A stretch of DNA of 64,000 bases from Volvariella volvacea V23 (taxonomy: Eukaryota > Basidiomycota > Agaricomycetes > Agaricales > Pluteaceae). The notes under the pieces were generated by a model. That model did no database searches. It worked only from the letters and a program-made list of their open reading frames with translations, and had not been told where the DNA came from. The stretch is taken from positions 62,001 through 126,000 of the forward strand of contig KB722774.1 in assembly GCA_000349905.1 (NCBI GenBank). The letters are read 5' to 3'. Made by a program: the position numbers and the translations under genes. Shown here one piece after another: positions 47,375 to 58,554 of this stretch. Within the stretch, counting starts at the first letter, position 1; every line of letters starts with the position of its first letter.

Positions 47375-49110
47375 TCAATATTCTTGGCCATACATAAGCT
47401 CCCAATCTCTTTCATCTCGGAGTTTTCTCAAATCCTTTGCGACAAACTCTTTAGGTATCCCATTCATGGTCAAATCCTCCCTAACCTTGTCAGTCCATTC
47501 GTCCTTCCAGTCATGCCCAAAGCCAAAAGCGAGGTGGTCCAACTCTTTCCCTCTGTTATTTCTCTCCTCAAGCGTTTACTCAACTTCGTACCAGTAGTCT
47601 TCGCTGCACTCGTAATCAGCCTCAAAAATTTTCAAGTTTGGAAAGGCAATCTGACTTGGCAATTCAGATTCTCTTGGATTGCTTTCTTCGGATGGAGGTG
47701 GATCAGCCTGCGCCCCAGCCAACTGATGCATGACGTACAAATACAGGACCAAGTCTAGCATGCGCCAACCCTGAAATTCAAGATGCTCGAGATTAAGATG
47801 TTGGACGCAGACGCTCCATTCCTCGCTAGGAATCATGTCATCCGAGGTGAACTTTTTGCATCCCGACAGCGGCAGCAACTGGAAGAGTGAAGAGATCAGG
47901 CGATTTGGTATGACTAGGTGGTAGTTCCCTCGATAATACCACCGGAGAACCAGTTGAGAGGAGACGTCTTCAGTGTAGCAGATTTGCCGTGGCGATATAT
48001 GAGGAAAAAATATTCTTCAACTCGAGAGATCGAATGGCCGGACCGCTTTGGTCATTGAGGCTTCAATGCAAGGCAGGAGCCACCGGGCGGACCAAGGGGT
48101 ATCCCGTCTAGGAAATCGATTGAGAAGCACGAGAAGGCGACTTTGAACGGGGTGTAGCTTAGAAAAGACGCACATTCTTGTGCAGTACCTACAATGTCGA
48201 GAGTATGAGGGCTGGGAAGTACGACCTTGGAATTTGGTGGCTATCCTGCCCGGGGTAGAGCAAGTAATCCTAGCTCTTGTAGGCCGGGCATAGACTAGAG
48301 AACGGTGGCTAATTGGCGAACGGTTGGTTGGTTATCCCATACGCTTATCCGAAGCGATGTGAGAGAAGGTAGAGACCGAAACAGTGGAATATCCCATGAA
48401 AAAGCGACGTTATTCAACTCGAGGGATGTAAGGTACGGGGCTTGGCGATTGAATAACGCAAGAGCGGGGAAATTGATGTTGCCACCATTTAATCTGCAAT
48501 GGGTCATGATCGGAGCAGGCTCCCAAAAACAAGACGGTCCAGGCAAGAAGCTACGGGTGGGACAATGGCATCGTCCTTCGTAGTAATCGAAGAGGACTTT
48601 GATCCGGTGACGATTTTCTGACAGAAGTTGCATCGCCCTGTCAATAGCTTCCTGCGAGTGTTCGGGGTGATATAGGGATGGCAAAGACTCGACTACTAAT
48701 GGTACAGCTCCAGACTTTTTTTATGAATAGTGGGAGTAACCCAGAACACGTCCATCTGATGTGAGCCACAAGGTGCGATCGCCAATGACCATCTCCCTCC
48801 AGCTTCGACGAATGCTTGACATGTCGATTAGACGATGCCTGCACGGATTCTGGGGGAGAGTCGTACACCGTGAAGGGTTTGAAGGTCAACATCGAGCTGC
48901 ACTACGTGACTCAGTACGATCGAAAGCCCGGGGCTACGCCAAAAGTGTTACCTGTTCCTGTAGAAATACTTTCCTTGAGCACATTCCGGGAGGAAAACAC
49001 CAAGTGTGCACGCGTTGCGCTTGCAAACTCCTGGCCTCTTCGGGGAGCTCTTCGAGTTGTGCATCGATTTCGTTGCGCAAGGCTGTAGCGGCATCCGCAT
49101 CAGGTGTCAT
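47375..49110 (-). pseudogene. F-box protein, subfamily A: inverted, degenerate copy
   Basis: On the minus strand from an ATG at 49108-49110 the N-terminal helix is recognisable (TALRNEIDAQLEELPEEARS), but the F-box core is lost in frame-disrupted sequence. Further pieces follow: RRSWREMVIGDRTLWLTSDG, a stop, KSGAVPL, then an open stretch (48295-48684) with FWEPAPIMTHCRL and FSWDIPLF. The C-terminal part (47576-47878 and on) has SEEWSVCVQHLNLEHLEF and a frame ending YGQEY at the TGA complement 47375-47377. Multiple stops and shifts. This is the only copy of the array in opposite orientation. The long plus-strand frame at 47243-47758 is its antisense shadow. Confidence 0.72.
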
Positions 49111-49833
49111 GACGGAAAGAGAATTGGTGATTGCCGCAGCTTGGAGCCTTAAAATGCCGGTCCTTGATCCACCACAAAGGTTTTTTGGTCTGTTAAGCCA
49201 TCACCGCGACGTGATGTGGCTTTTGCGTCACATGTGCCTGGCAGTGGGCGTGAAAATTACCCAGCTTGAATCATACGCAGAGATTTAATTTTTTCGCAAT
49301 GAAAAAATTTGAACATCGCTATAGCACGAGTGTCCCAGCCACCAATCGAGAACCCAGCTGAAATCATTCTGTCCACAGTAGACCAGATTCGTTGTCCTAG
49401 CGGCGATATACATAGACGTCATTTCCGACAGACGCCGCAACTTTGGATCTAGTTTAAGCGAATCGAAGAACGTATTTTTGGTATAAATTGCAGATTGTGG
49501 CTATCCACGACTGAAGGATGATGAAAGTCGCTCTCCAGAAAATCGTTATGTCTAATGTCATGGCGTATGCGCGAGAAAGTGGGGTGACATTGGGGACAAG
49601 AAACAGGAGTGAGCCGGTTTTGTTGTGTTGCAGTGCCCTGGCTCGAACCCTTCCAGCCGTGCTCAAGAAACTCGTATTGCGTGCTTAATTCGGGTTATAC
49701 GTGAAGCACAGCAAGATCAAATCTATCATAATGCATGCGTTGACCACGGCTTCACCTGACAGCGTGCAGCGGACCCTGAGTGTGACGTGACAGTTCCGTC
49801 ACATCATCTCTCGCGGTGACCACGACGTTCACA
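49111..49833. other. Intergenic, nothing recognised
   Basis: About 720 bp between the inverted F-box relic and VTI1; no exon or RNA seen. It should contain the VTI1 promoter. Confidence 0.5.
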
Positions 49834-50757
49834 ATGGCCGACCCAGCACCGACGACCCTATTCAACTCTTACGAGCAGGAGCTAACAGCAATCCTATCGA
49901 GCATCAAGGACAAGTTGGAACGGGATGCTAACCAACAAGGAGGCAAGTGGTGCCAGCGATCGAATCCTTTCCGGGGTTGCTAACAGGGGGTGCTCGTAGA
50001 ACAAGGGAAGGCTGCACTCAGGAAGGTCGAGCTTGACCTCGACGAAGCGGATGATATAGTGCGTCTCTAATCCTTCGACACTGTGAGCTCGTTGACCATG
50101 AACGCCGTCCCTAGGTCGCCCAGCTCGAGATTGAAATCCAAGGCATTCCGCAGTCAATCAAGTCGCAATACCTTCCTCGCCTAAAGCAAGCCAAAAGCGA
50201 CCTTCAGAAGTACAAGAAGCAAGCCAAGGACCTCCACGGTCTGCTGAATCGCTCAGACCTGCTTGGTCGCTTCACCCCAGGTGGGAGGGCTGGCGGCCCT
50301 AGCCCTGCTGCGAGTGATGACCCATATGGGGAAGGCAGCGATAGGGTACGACTGTTGGTTGGAAACCAGGTCTTGACTGATGGGTCTAGGAGACTGGCTG
50401 ATTCGACGAGGGTGGCGTTGCAGACCGAGCAACAGGGTGCGGATATTCTGAGGACGCTGAGAGGTCAACGGGAGCAGATCGAGCATGCCAGAGATACCGT
50501 AAGTGCGCTTGATGTCTCGTCTCAAGTCGTAGTTGACAGTTGTTGGCCAGCTTCAATCTGCGGACGTACACGTTGATCGGGCGTCAGGGACTCTTAAGCG
50601 CATGATAGTGCAGTAAGTATGCTACCTGCCCGAATTCGTAATTCCACTGACGCCTTTGCGTAGGATGTATCGCCAACGGTTCGTGATGGGCGCTATTCTG
50701 GCTTTCTTTATCGTCCTTGTGTTGGTTATTCTCTACTTCAAGTTCGTCAGACGTTGA
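49834..50757 (+). CDS. VTI1: v-SNARE Vti1
   Basis: Exons 49834-49942, 50000-50058, 50115-50498, 50551-50612 and 50664-50757 give 235 residues, usual for Vti1. The N-terminal three-helix domain opens LFNSYEQELTAILSSIKDKL; the SNARE coiled coil spans about residues 130-205 (ADSTRVALQTEQQGADIL, then REQIEHARDTLQSADVHVD, RASGTLKRMI); a C-terminal anchor (FVMGAILAFFIVLVLVILYF) ends in FKFVRR. Vti1 is a Qb-SNARE for Golgi-to-endosome, vacuolar and intra-Golgi fusion. Intron 1 has a GC donor (GAG|GCAAGT), a known minor splice class; it alone keeps frame. The acceptor of exon 4 was chosen to give DTLQSAD, as in other Vti1 proteins. Unrelated to the surrounding F-box arrays. Confidence 0.92.
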
Positions 50758-50953
50758 ACGCATTTATACCCTAACCCGTCTTCCCACTGTTCATCGGCCG
50801 CATATGCAATAATTTATCTTCGTTTGCTTTGTATTATTGTTTGTTCCCTCTTTACCCATTTTATTTTGTTGTTGCTGTCTGGCAGTGATACTTTGCAATT
50901 GACTGGATATCTTACATGACTTGATGTGCGCTACCGGAATCACGATACCTTCC

Positions 50954-52562
50954 TTAAATCAACCCGGCGTACAAGGTCCTCTCAACATCGTCCCATACTT
51001 GACCTAGTTCGTTATCCAACGTTGGCAAAATCTGTGTTGCGAGTATGGCGGCAACTCCAGTTTCGGGATCCATGAAGAAGTAAGTCCCCGCCCATCCGTA
51101 CCCTGTTCATCAAAGAGTGAGGTTATTACGGAGACGTCGTAAATCCGTCACTTACACCAAACTGTTCCTTTTCTGCGCTTCCCAGGAACATCGGCCGTAT
51201 TCAGGCATAAGCCAGTCGTCCATTGGTAGTTCTGTCCCCACAGCCAGGTGTTCAACGACTTGACGCCTGCCTCGAACATAACACTTGGTTCGAACATGCG
51301 ATCGATAGAAGGTTTGGATAGGACTGCATTACGTGGTAAATGACCCACTGATGAGCAACGCGGTGAGTTCACAAGGGCACGAAATTCAAAGTATGCGACT
51401 TACGTCTAATCTGAAGCAAGTGGCGGAGGAGCTTCAAGTACTCCTTCTGCGACATGTAGAACGCTATTCCAGGCAGATGGACATTCACTTTGACGTCCGT
51501 CAATGGCGCGTGGTCTTAACGCTCCCGAGAACAGGACCTACCTTGGGTAAAGTCCATGGGAATGATTGCGAACTGGTCATTCCATTGGGTCAATGTTTGG
51601 TCTTTGTTACGATACACAAGGGAGACGAGTTTTGACTGAAGATCGGGAGTAAGATAAAATGACGCATGCTTGATGCCTAATGGGGTGAAGATATGTTTAC
51701 GGCTGAGATTTTTGGAGGGGCAGTGTAAGCTGGTATTCAGTTCTCCCCCTGATAATCGACTCACAAGTAGTTCTCCAATGACATCCCAGATACCTTCTCG
51801 ATGATGAAGCCAAGAATATCGGATGAATATCCATAGCCGACTATGGCGCGTTAATACAGACCCCTCTTGTAGCAAGGCTGCGACGTACAATCCGTTCCTG
51901 GGTCGAATTTCAGAAAAATCCCATTGATGTCTCCCTCTTTGTACAGGCTCAAGAACGTCTTGTAGTCCTCTCCCTTTTGGTACGTATGGAGATAGGATGG
52001 CGTCAACCCTCTGGGATCTTCGACTCGCTCATCTTCATATACGATTCCGCTTGTATGGTTCAATAGGTGCCGGATAAGAATTGGGCTTCTCGCTGGCCTC
52101 AAACGAGGCTCTCCCGATTCCTTGCGTCCGTCAAGGACGAGAGGACTCGCGAGCTCAGGGAGGATATTACCAACATGTGTGTCAAGGTTCAGGCGCCCTT
52201 GTTCGATGAGTTGCAAAGCAGCGATCTGAGTCTCTGTCAGGGACGGTGAAGAACTTTAGAGCTGGGCAAGGGATGCTCACGGTGACCATAAGCTTCGTTT
52301 GACTGCACACCCAGAAGATGCTGTCATCGTCAAGCTCTCCGCTGGAGGGGTCTCCCAAGACTCTGGTCCCTTCAGTGGCGATAAAAAGATCCTCTTCGGT
52401 GTTGGTGGCCCCGAACCATAGAGAGGGGGTCCGCTTCTCTGCGACGGCAAGAGACTTTGTTAATTGAGTTTATGTGAGTCCCGTGCACGAAATGTAGATA
52501 ATCAGATTGCCTACTAATACTGATTGGATCTTGTCTTTGGCTTCTAAAGAGAGCGAGGGCAT
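50954..52562 (-). CDS. Serine beta-lactamase-like hydrolase/esterase
   Basis: Exons complement 52515-52562, 52281-52454, 51889-52225, 51765-51840, 51542-51702, 51404-51487, 51156-51347 and 50954-51102 give 406 residues. The fold is that of class C beta-lactamase / D-alanyl-D-alanine carboxypeptidase relatives: SxxK at about residues 67-70 (WVCSQTKLMVT), HLLNHTSGIVYE, the Tyr motif YSS near 191 (FGYGYSSDILGFIIEKVSGM), HIFTPLGIK, and C-terminal WAGTYFFMDPETGVAA. Fungal members are esterases or transacylases, some in polyketide clusters (LovD-like); no cluster is seen here. No signal peptide, so probably cytosolic. Some exon borders (an AAG acceptor for exons 2 and 6) were chosen by frame. It converges tail to tail with VTI1. 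Confidence 0.85.
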
Positions 52563-53035
52563 CTCGGTTGGGCGTACGGGGGATGTGATTAATGTATGTA
52601 TGTTTTTTTTGGTGGCCGGTTATATGAGGACATTCTCTGGGATTTGTCTTGATGGAGTTGTAATCATGGTAGCAAGAATCAGCGTGTTGGACAAGTTGGA
52701 CAACGTCATTGCTACACTGGTGGAGTGAAACTTGATGAATTAAACCTGAAGGACGGTGTTCCCAGGTTCTGTCATTGCCGGCGCCCTATGCCTAGGTGAC
52801 TTCTGTGTCACTGCTTTGATGTCGACGAGGTTGCAGGTTTTGCTTCATAGCTCTGCTGACACTGTTGGATTGGTTCTGATAACTGATAACTAGATGAGAA
52901 GACCCAGTACGTTCATAAAGGGACGAACTCTCGTGGTACTATATGGACAGCATGGGCATCTTGGAAACTATTCTCATTAGCGATGTGCACAAAGGCTCAC
53001 ACGCAAGCTTACCCATCCAATTTGGCGATCTAAAA
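52563..53035. other. Intergenic, nothing recognised
   Basis: Upstream of the hydrolase gene; probably its promoter. No other feature seen. Confidence 0.45.
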
Positions 53036-53147
53036 ACAGGACACGATCATAAGGTGTACACCATTAAATTGGCAAAGACGGGATTGGAGGTTGTGCCAGT
53101 GGAAGCCCGGGAGTTACGTCCCCGGGATCTTGAATCTTATTCCTTCT
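53036..53147 (+). pseudogene. F-box subfamily B: C-terminal scrap
   Basis: The translated stretch KLAKTGLEVVPVEARELRP with its flanks matches the C-terminal end of the intact subfamily B gene at 54265 (FKLAKTGSEIMAVEDGELWP). Nothing else of that gene is recognisable around it. It is the leftmost trace of subfamily B. Confidence 0.6.
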
Positions 53148-54264
53148 CAATGTCTAAACTCTTTGCATCTTCTTGGTCGTACTGTTATTTTCTTTCCCTC
53201 ACGAACTTGAGGACCATGGTGCTTAGGCCAACGGAGGGCGTCCGAAATTCGTAGATTCCGCTCATCCGTCCGCCTTGGTCACTTCACAATATCTCCGATT
53301 TCAACTCCGCCACCTCGTCGAGCGCAACCCCCTTCCTCTTCATCATTGGTATGTCCACTCTTTTATTGCAAAGTATACGCATGAACACGCTTATAGGCTC
53401 ATCGTTACACAGGAAGTGAGTGTGTCTAACCACAAGCGGTCCATCGGCAAATGTAAATAAGATAACTGACCGCTGGCGCACTTCTTGGAGCTTGTTAACG
53501 CCTGGCTGACCAGCCGAACGGTTGCATTTTGGGTTGGTACAGTAGAGGATTGGAGGGTATATATTTCGAGCCGAGACTTATTGAAGTCCGTTAGTAGACG
53601 AGAATGAACATTTTAGCGTACGTACATAGCCCAGATTTTGCCCCATGTGTGCGCAATTCCTGCTCTATATCGAGACCACCTGATGACTAAATCTCATCGC
53701 GGTGGATTTTCCAGTGCTCATAGACCTCCTCCTTACTCATCTTACAAGCTCCGACCAAGATGTCAACTACGCTCGGTAGAAGAACATGCGGTGGCTGCGT
53801 TGGATCCCAAGTTGACGGCTGAGATAACAAGATATGGTCTTTGGTGGCATGCAGGAGGCCGACAAATTTCACGAGCTTCAGCATGTCACCACGCTGACAG
53901 GACATAGTTGGCGGGAGAAGAGGCGATGCTCGAAGAACACAGGCGGCGTTGAGGCGGGATCCCGCCAGCCTCACCGACGCCAGCCACGTGAGGCGGAGTC
54001 CGGAGTCCGGCACGGGGCGGACGGACGGACGGATGAGCGGAATCTTCAGATTTCGGGCAATCTGGGCCAACGAAACGCGCTCAATGCCGGAAACGCCGGT
54101 AAGCTAATGCTTCCCGTTGTTTGGCAATAGAACCGCTGCCAAATAGAATGGTGGGTGCACGAACCTCGACGCCCTACCCTATACTCTCACCCAAACAGAT
54201 ACGTTGACTGTGCGTGACACCTAAATTTGAGTAGACCAACTAATGCAGAGCCGGTTGCAGAGAC
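53148..54264. other. Intergenic with a possible transposon-associated relic
   Basis: Minus-strand frame 53687-54070 contains HVLLPSVVDILVGACKMSKE followed by VYEHWKIHRDEI, a helix pattern that reminds me of cysteine-cluster proteins accompanying KDZ transposases. It ends in a stop, has no neighbours of that element and no terminal repeats were found, so it is at most a fragment. Nothing else is recognised in the stretch. Confidence 0.3.
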
Positions 54265-56196
54265 ATGAGTCCGTTATACAAACAGAAAATCGTTCAAATA
54301 GATGGTCAAATTCAGCATTACTCTGCCTGCATTCGTGAACTCAGCGAAGCGCGGAACGGCTGTATACCAATTAACCAATTACCTGTGGAGATTATCTGCC
54401 TGGTTTTCAAAGAGGTTGGAAGGGAAAACCGGAGGTGGAAATCCTTTCGCTATCTTCCCTGGCATCGTAACATCGTCCACGTTTGCCGGCATTGGAGAAA
54501 TATAGGACTGGGACTCCAGATACTATGGGAAACCGTATATATCAACAAAAATACGATAGACGGAGCGATCGCCTGCTATTTACCACGAGCCGTAAATAGT
54601 CAAAATCTCGTGTTAGGGGTTGAAGGTGCTAGATGGCACCTTCCCCTTTCCCTGCTCGAAGGATCACGCTGCAGGTTCAAACTGTTAGATGTGCTTGGTA
54701 GCCACTCATCCCAGGACTTTGTTCAAGTTTGTGACCGCTTTCATATTACCACCTCCATAGTCCGTCTTCAAATTAATGGGGCCAACGACATTTCTGTATC
54801 ACCAAACGCACCATTTCTAGGGTTATTGATGCCAAGCAAGCTAGAAGAGCTCCTCCTTGGGGAACACATCCATCTTCCCTGGCTGAGAATCGGTTCGAAC
54901 TTCGCGCAACTGCGGTTGCTTTCTGCCACAGTTCCCATTACTTCTCGCCAGAATTGCCTCGTTTTTCTCAATGCGTTACGACATATGGTCTCCCTCACAA
55001 CCCTCATACTTTCTCAAAGTAAAGAGGGTATCATTGACAAGGTCGCATTGCACGACCTATATCAGGAGCTCAGCAGTCTCAAGCAACTTGGGCCCTCACC
55101 CGCGTCTTTGGAGTTGAGTCTTTATGGCGAGAACGAAACTCGAATCATCTTAGCTTCTATATGCCTCCAGCGCCTTAAAAAAATACGATTATATGGCTAT
55201 CACCTTTCAGAAACAAGCAGCAACCTACAGAGTTGCTATTTATTGAAGAATCTCGTTCCAGCTGATTTCCTCAATTCAATACGACATATCTCTTTCGGAC
55301 TATCTTTTGGGCAAGAAGTCGGATTTGATGTCATTGGGTCCGCGAGCGATGCATTACCACTTACAGAAGACGACTTCATGTTGGAACTCTCAGAGTGCAG
55401 CGATTCCCTCTTCATACCTGAACAGTCGTTACAGGCACTACGAATCCTTGAAGAGGCATTGACGCTCACAGGTGTATTGGCACCCAATGCCTCGGCACTG
55501 CGCATTTCGCACTTGTCTTGCAATAGACTGCATGATGGCACCTGGCCCGCGATGAGGGTTTTGCAAAGCTTTCCCAGAATTCAGATTTTAGGCATTGAAG
55601 CCGGAATGGCTTTCCGCGAATTCCTCCCAAGCTCTGGCCTCTCCTACCTATGGAAGTTTCCTTCGCAGACGGTCTGGCAGGTTAAAAACTCGTCTTGGAG
55701 GTGGCCTATACCCGAGTTGGTCCAAAGACGTGGAGCGCTGGCAATCGGTACCATTGATACAGTTAATATGTTAAATGGCGTTCATCCCGACGAATACTCA
55801 GAGGAGGATACTGATTCGGATCCAGTTGAGTACGATGGATTCATCGTTGCAGACAAGGAGGAGTTTAGTGGGTCGGAACATGGAGCGCTGCACGAATTGG
55901 TCTCTTCCCTCGTTCCTAATCTGCAGGTCATTCAATTCATTACACCCGAATATGACTTCGGGGTGCCAAAGTTCTGGGCTGTGGACCTCATTGAGAATTG
56001 CCTTTATTTCAGGAAGGCCATCGGTCTACCGATTGCGCAGGTTCTTTTGACTTACCATAGAGCCCCGAAATGGGGCTTTAAATTGGCAAAAACGGGATCA
56101 GAGATTATGGCAGTAGAAGACGGGGAGTTATGGCCATGGAATTCTGAACGGTACATTTCTGGTTCTGAACATTCTGAGTCGGAACTGTCTGATTAA
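54265..56196 (+). CDS. F-box protein, subfamily B, intact
   Basis: A single-exon gene of 643 residues. A short N-terminal helix (QKIVQIDGQIQHYSACIREL) leads to the F-box at about residues 35-75 (IPINQLPVEIICLVFKEVG, then HRNIVHVCRHWRNIGLGLQI and LWE). The remainder is a leucine-rich-repeat-like solenoid with family blocks: FLNALRHMVSLTTLILSQSK, ETRIILASICLQRLKKIRL, NRLHDGTWPAMRVLQSFP, SGLSYLWKFP, LVSSLVPNLQVIQF, NCLYFRKAIGLPIAQVLL, and an acidic C-terminal tail. It should act as substrate receptor of an SCF ubiquitin ligase; target unknown. The sequence differs strongly from subfamily A apart from the F-box layout. It serves as the reference for the damaged B copies downstream. Confidence 0.85.
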   Translation: MSPLYKQKIVQIDGQIQHYSACIRELSEARNGCIPINQLPVEIICLVFKEVGRENRRWKSFRYLPWHRNIVHVCRHWRNIGLGLQILWETVYINKNTIDGAIACYLPRAVNSQNLVLGVEGARWHLPLSLLEGSRCRFKLLDVLGSHSSQDFVQVCDRFHITTSIVRLQINGANDISVSPNAPFLGLLMPSKLEELLLGEHIHLPWLRIGSNFAQLRLLSATVPITSRQNCLVFLNALRHMVSLTTLILSQSKEGIIDKVALHDLYQELSSLKQLGPSPASLELSLYGENETRIILASICLQRLKKIRLYGYHLSETSSNLQSCYLLKNLVPADFLNSIRHISFGLSFGQEVGFDVIGSASDALPLTEDDFMLELSECSDSLFIPEQSLQALRILEEALTLTGVLAPNASALRISHLSCNRLHDGTWPAMRVLQSFPRIQILGIEAGMAFREFLPSSGLSYLWKFPSQTVWQVKNSSWRWPIPELVQRRGALAIGTIDTVNMLNGVHPDEYSEEDTDSDPVEYDGFIVADKEEFSGSEHGALHELVSSLVPNLQVIQFITPEYDFGVPKFWAVDLIENCLYFRKAIGLPIAQVLLTYHRAPKWGFKLAKTGSEIMAVEDGELWPWNSERYISGSEHSESELSD

Positions 56197-56483
56197 TAGC
56201 TGTAAAATTAGTTGACGACTGTTTACCTTGTTTTTAGTGTTCTTGTAGGTGTGAGTGACTTCACTTAGTCTGCGATTCGATGCATACTCTTGAGCGGAGG
56301 ACGATATGGTGCACGCCAATTGCCGAAGTATAGGCACGTGCTCTGATCCGTTTATCCTCTCCTATTTCTTCGAAAGGACTGGCGCCCTTTACTATGCACT
56401 GCGCACAGCGCGAAGGTTATTGTAAATAGGTTTTAAAAAAACACAGGGATTAGAGGTCGTTTTTAACCAGTCTACAGTGCATT

Positions 56484-58362
56484 ATGAATCCTTCTTATAG
56501 AGATTGCCTTCTTCGCGCGGAGAGCGAACTCCAACGACAATACGCACGCGCTCGAGAGCTTAGCGAGGTCCGCAACAGCTACGTCCCGATTCACCAACTC
56601 TCCACAGAAATCCTTTGTCGAATTTTCAAGCTAGTTCATGCCACGCTTGCCCTTCGCCTCAAACCTGCGTTGCTCTGGCACCCCGAGATTGTTCATGTCT
56701 GTCGATACTGGAGATCTATAGGCCTCGGAATGTCCACGTTATGGGAATTCATCAATCCTCCACCTGGGATGAGCAGTGAAGCTCTAGCGTGCTACATTTC
56801 CAGGGCCAGAAAAAGTCAAAACATCGAACTAACACTATCCAGCACCGACTGGCATTTCGTCCTTTCACGTCTCAAGGGTTCAAATTGTCGGGTCGTCGGC
56901 TTGAATGCTCACGAGACATCATCCTGCAAAAGTCTTATTGAAGTTGGGAGCCGCTTTTCCATCCTATCTTCCGTAGCTCGACTCAACATTCATCCATCTA
57001 GACGGGACCTAGAATTGGATACTATTCCGCTGCCTGCAGACCTACCATTCTTTACTACTCACCAGGGTCAACCTGAAGAAATGCATTTAGGTGACCCAAT
57101 TGAAGTACCATGGGGAGCTGTCGGTCCACAGTTTTCTGGTCTTCGACGCCTAAGCGCGAGCGTTGCCATTTCATGCCGCGAAGATCGTCTTGCATTTCTC
57201 GATGCACTAGAACACATGACTTTGCTTCGTGAGCTCGCGATCATGCAATTTAGAGGGAAGACAATCGAGATCGATGCTTTTAACGGCTGAGGGCCCAAAC
57301 GCTGCAACCCCTCCACCCCACTCCCACCGAAATATGTCTCGAATTCTACGGCGACATAGAAACCCGAATCATCTTAATGTCCCTCTCTCTCTCCAATCTC
57401 GAATCCATCAAACTAACCGGTCGATTCTTCTCATCGAATTCATTTCTACGGAGCTACTCGGTGTTGAAAGAGCGGGCTCCAAGGAGGTTTTTAGATTCGG
57501 CTCAGCACCTTTCGTTAGGTTGGTCTTGGGAGGACCGCAATTTCATGATTCGGGGACTCAAAAGGCCAATTTCATCTGTCGAATATTTGAATGATGACGA
57601 CCTTGCCTTTCAGTTTCGGGGATGCCATTCACGACCCCAAGACCCACTACTGGCCCCTCAACACCTCCGAGACATCGTAAATGTAGCAAAGGACTTGGTG
57701 CCCAATACCCCGGCTTTACACATCGATCAGCTTGGTTGCAAGCGGTTAAGGGACGGCACATGGCCCGCACTGTTCGTTCTGCAAAGCTTTCCTCATATCA
57801 CAAGGCTAAGCATCGAAGTCGATCAACCCGATATGAGCTTCTTTTCAAGCTCAGGTCTCTCGTGTCTATGGAACTATCCAGGTGACAGTCGCTGGCTAGT
57901 GATGCCCTCCCAATGGAGCTGGTCTGAGCTAGACGGCGAGAACCTGGCAATTGGCGTTGTCAAGGAAGTAAATTCAGTCGAGGCGGAAGATGGAAGCGAA
58001 CCGTCTTATGACGGGTTGATTTTGGGAAAAGACAGGTTTTTGATTCGACGAACCGAGCAGCACTGCAGACGTTGGTTTCGTCACTCGTTCCTGACCTCGA
58101 GGTTCTGGAGATTGCGACCCTAGAATACGAATTGAACTCCCAGGTGGCCGTGGAGCTCATTGAAAATTGCGTTAATTTCAGGAGGGCCATTGGTTTACCA
58201 TTGTCTAAGATCGCTTTTCCTTATCAAGATGCTGATGGACGATATTATGCTTCGCAACTTCGAAGGACGGGTGTAGATATTGTCTTTGGGGAGTTCGAGG
58301 GGTGCGAGGTGCCTTCGGACGACAGTGGAGATGAATCAATGACGAGCGAAGCTGAGGATTAG
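56484..58362 (+). pseudogene. F-box protein, subfamily B: two single-base frameshifts
   Basis: From ATG 56484 the F-box (VPIHQLSTEILCRIFKLVH, IVHVCRYWRSIGLGMSTLW) and first half read without break to about 57287, where one base is missing and the original frame hits TGA. Homology resumes immediately in another frame (LEFYGDIETRIILMSLSL) and runs to about 58035. There a run of five T where six would fit causes a second shift; the last part (LVSSLVPDLEVLEIATLEYE to the acidic end) then reads to TAG at 58360-58362. Apart from these two one-base losses the copy is complete at about 620 codons. It is either a very young pseudogene or an intact gene with assembly errors. Confidence 0.7.
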
Positions 58363-58554
58363 CCAGTTCAGATATGTACCTACTATACTACATGTGTAAT
58401 GCGTCAAAGGTTTATATATTTTCCGAAGTATTTCCGTAGCCACCTTTAACATCGCCATCCACCACAGCTCAAATTTGATCTTCAACTCCACTCGACTGGA
58501 CAACATTCTGTTTTCGCACCTTTTATCGGCTGGATCACTTTACGACACTTGATT

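Noticed and set aside
47243..47758. 171-codon plus-strand frame with hydrophobic stretches
   Set aside because: It is the antisense of the C-terminal end of the inverted F-box relic.
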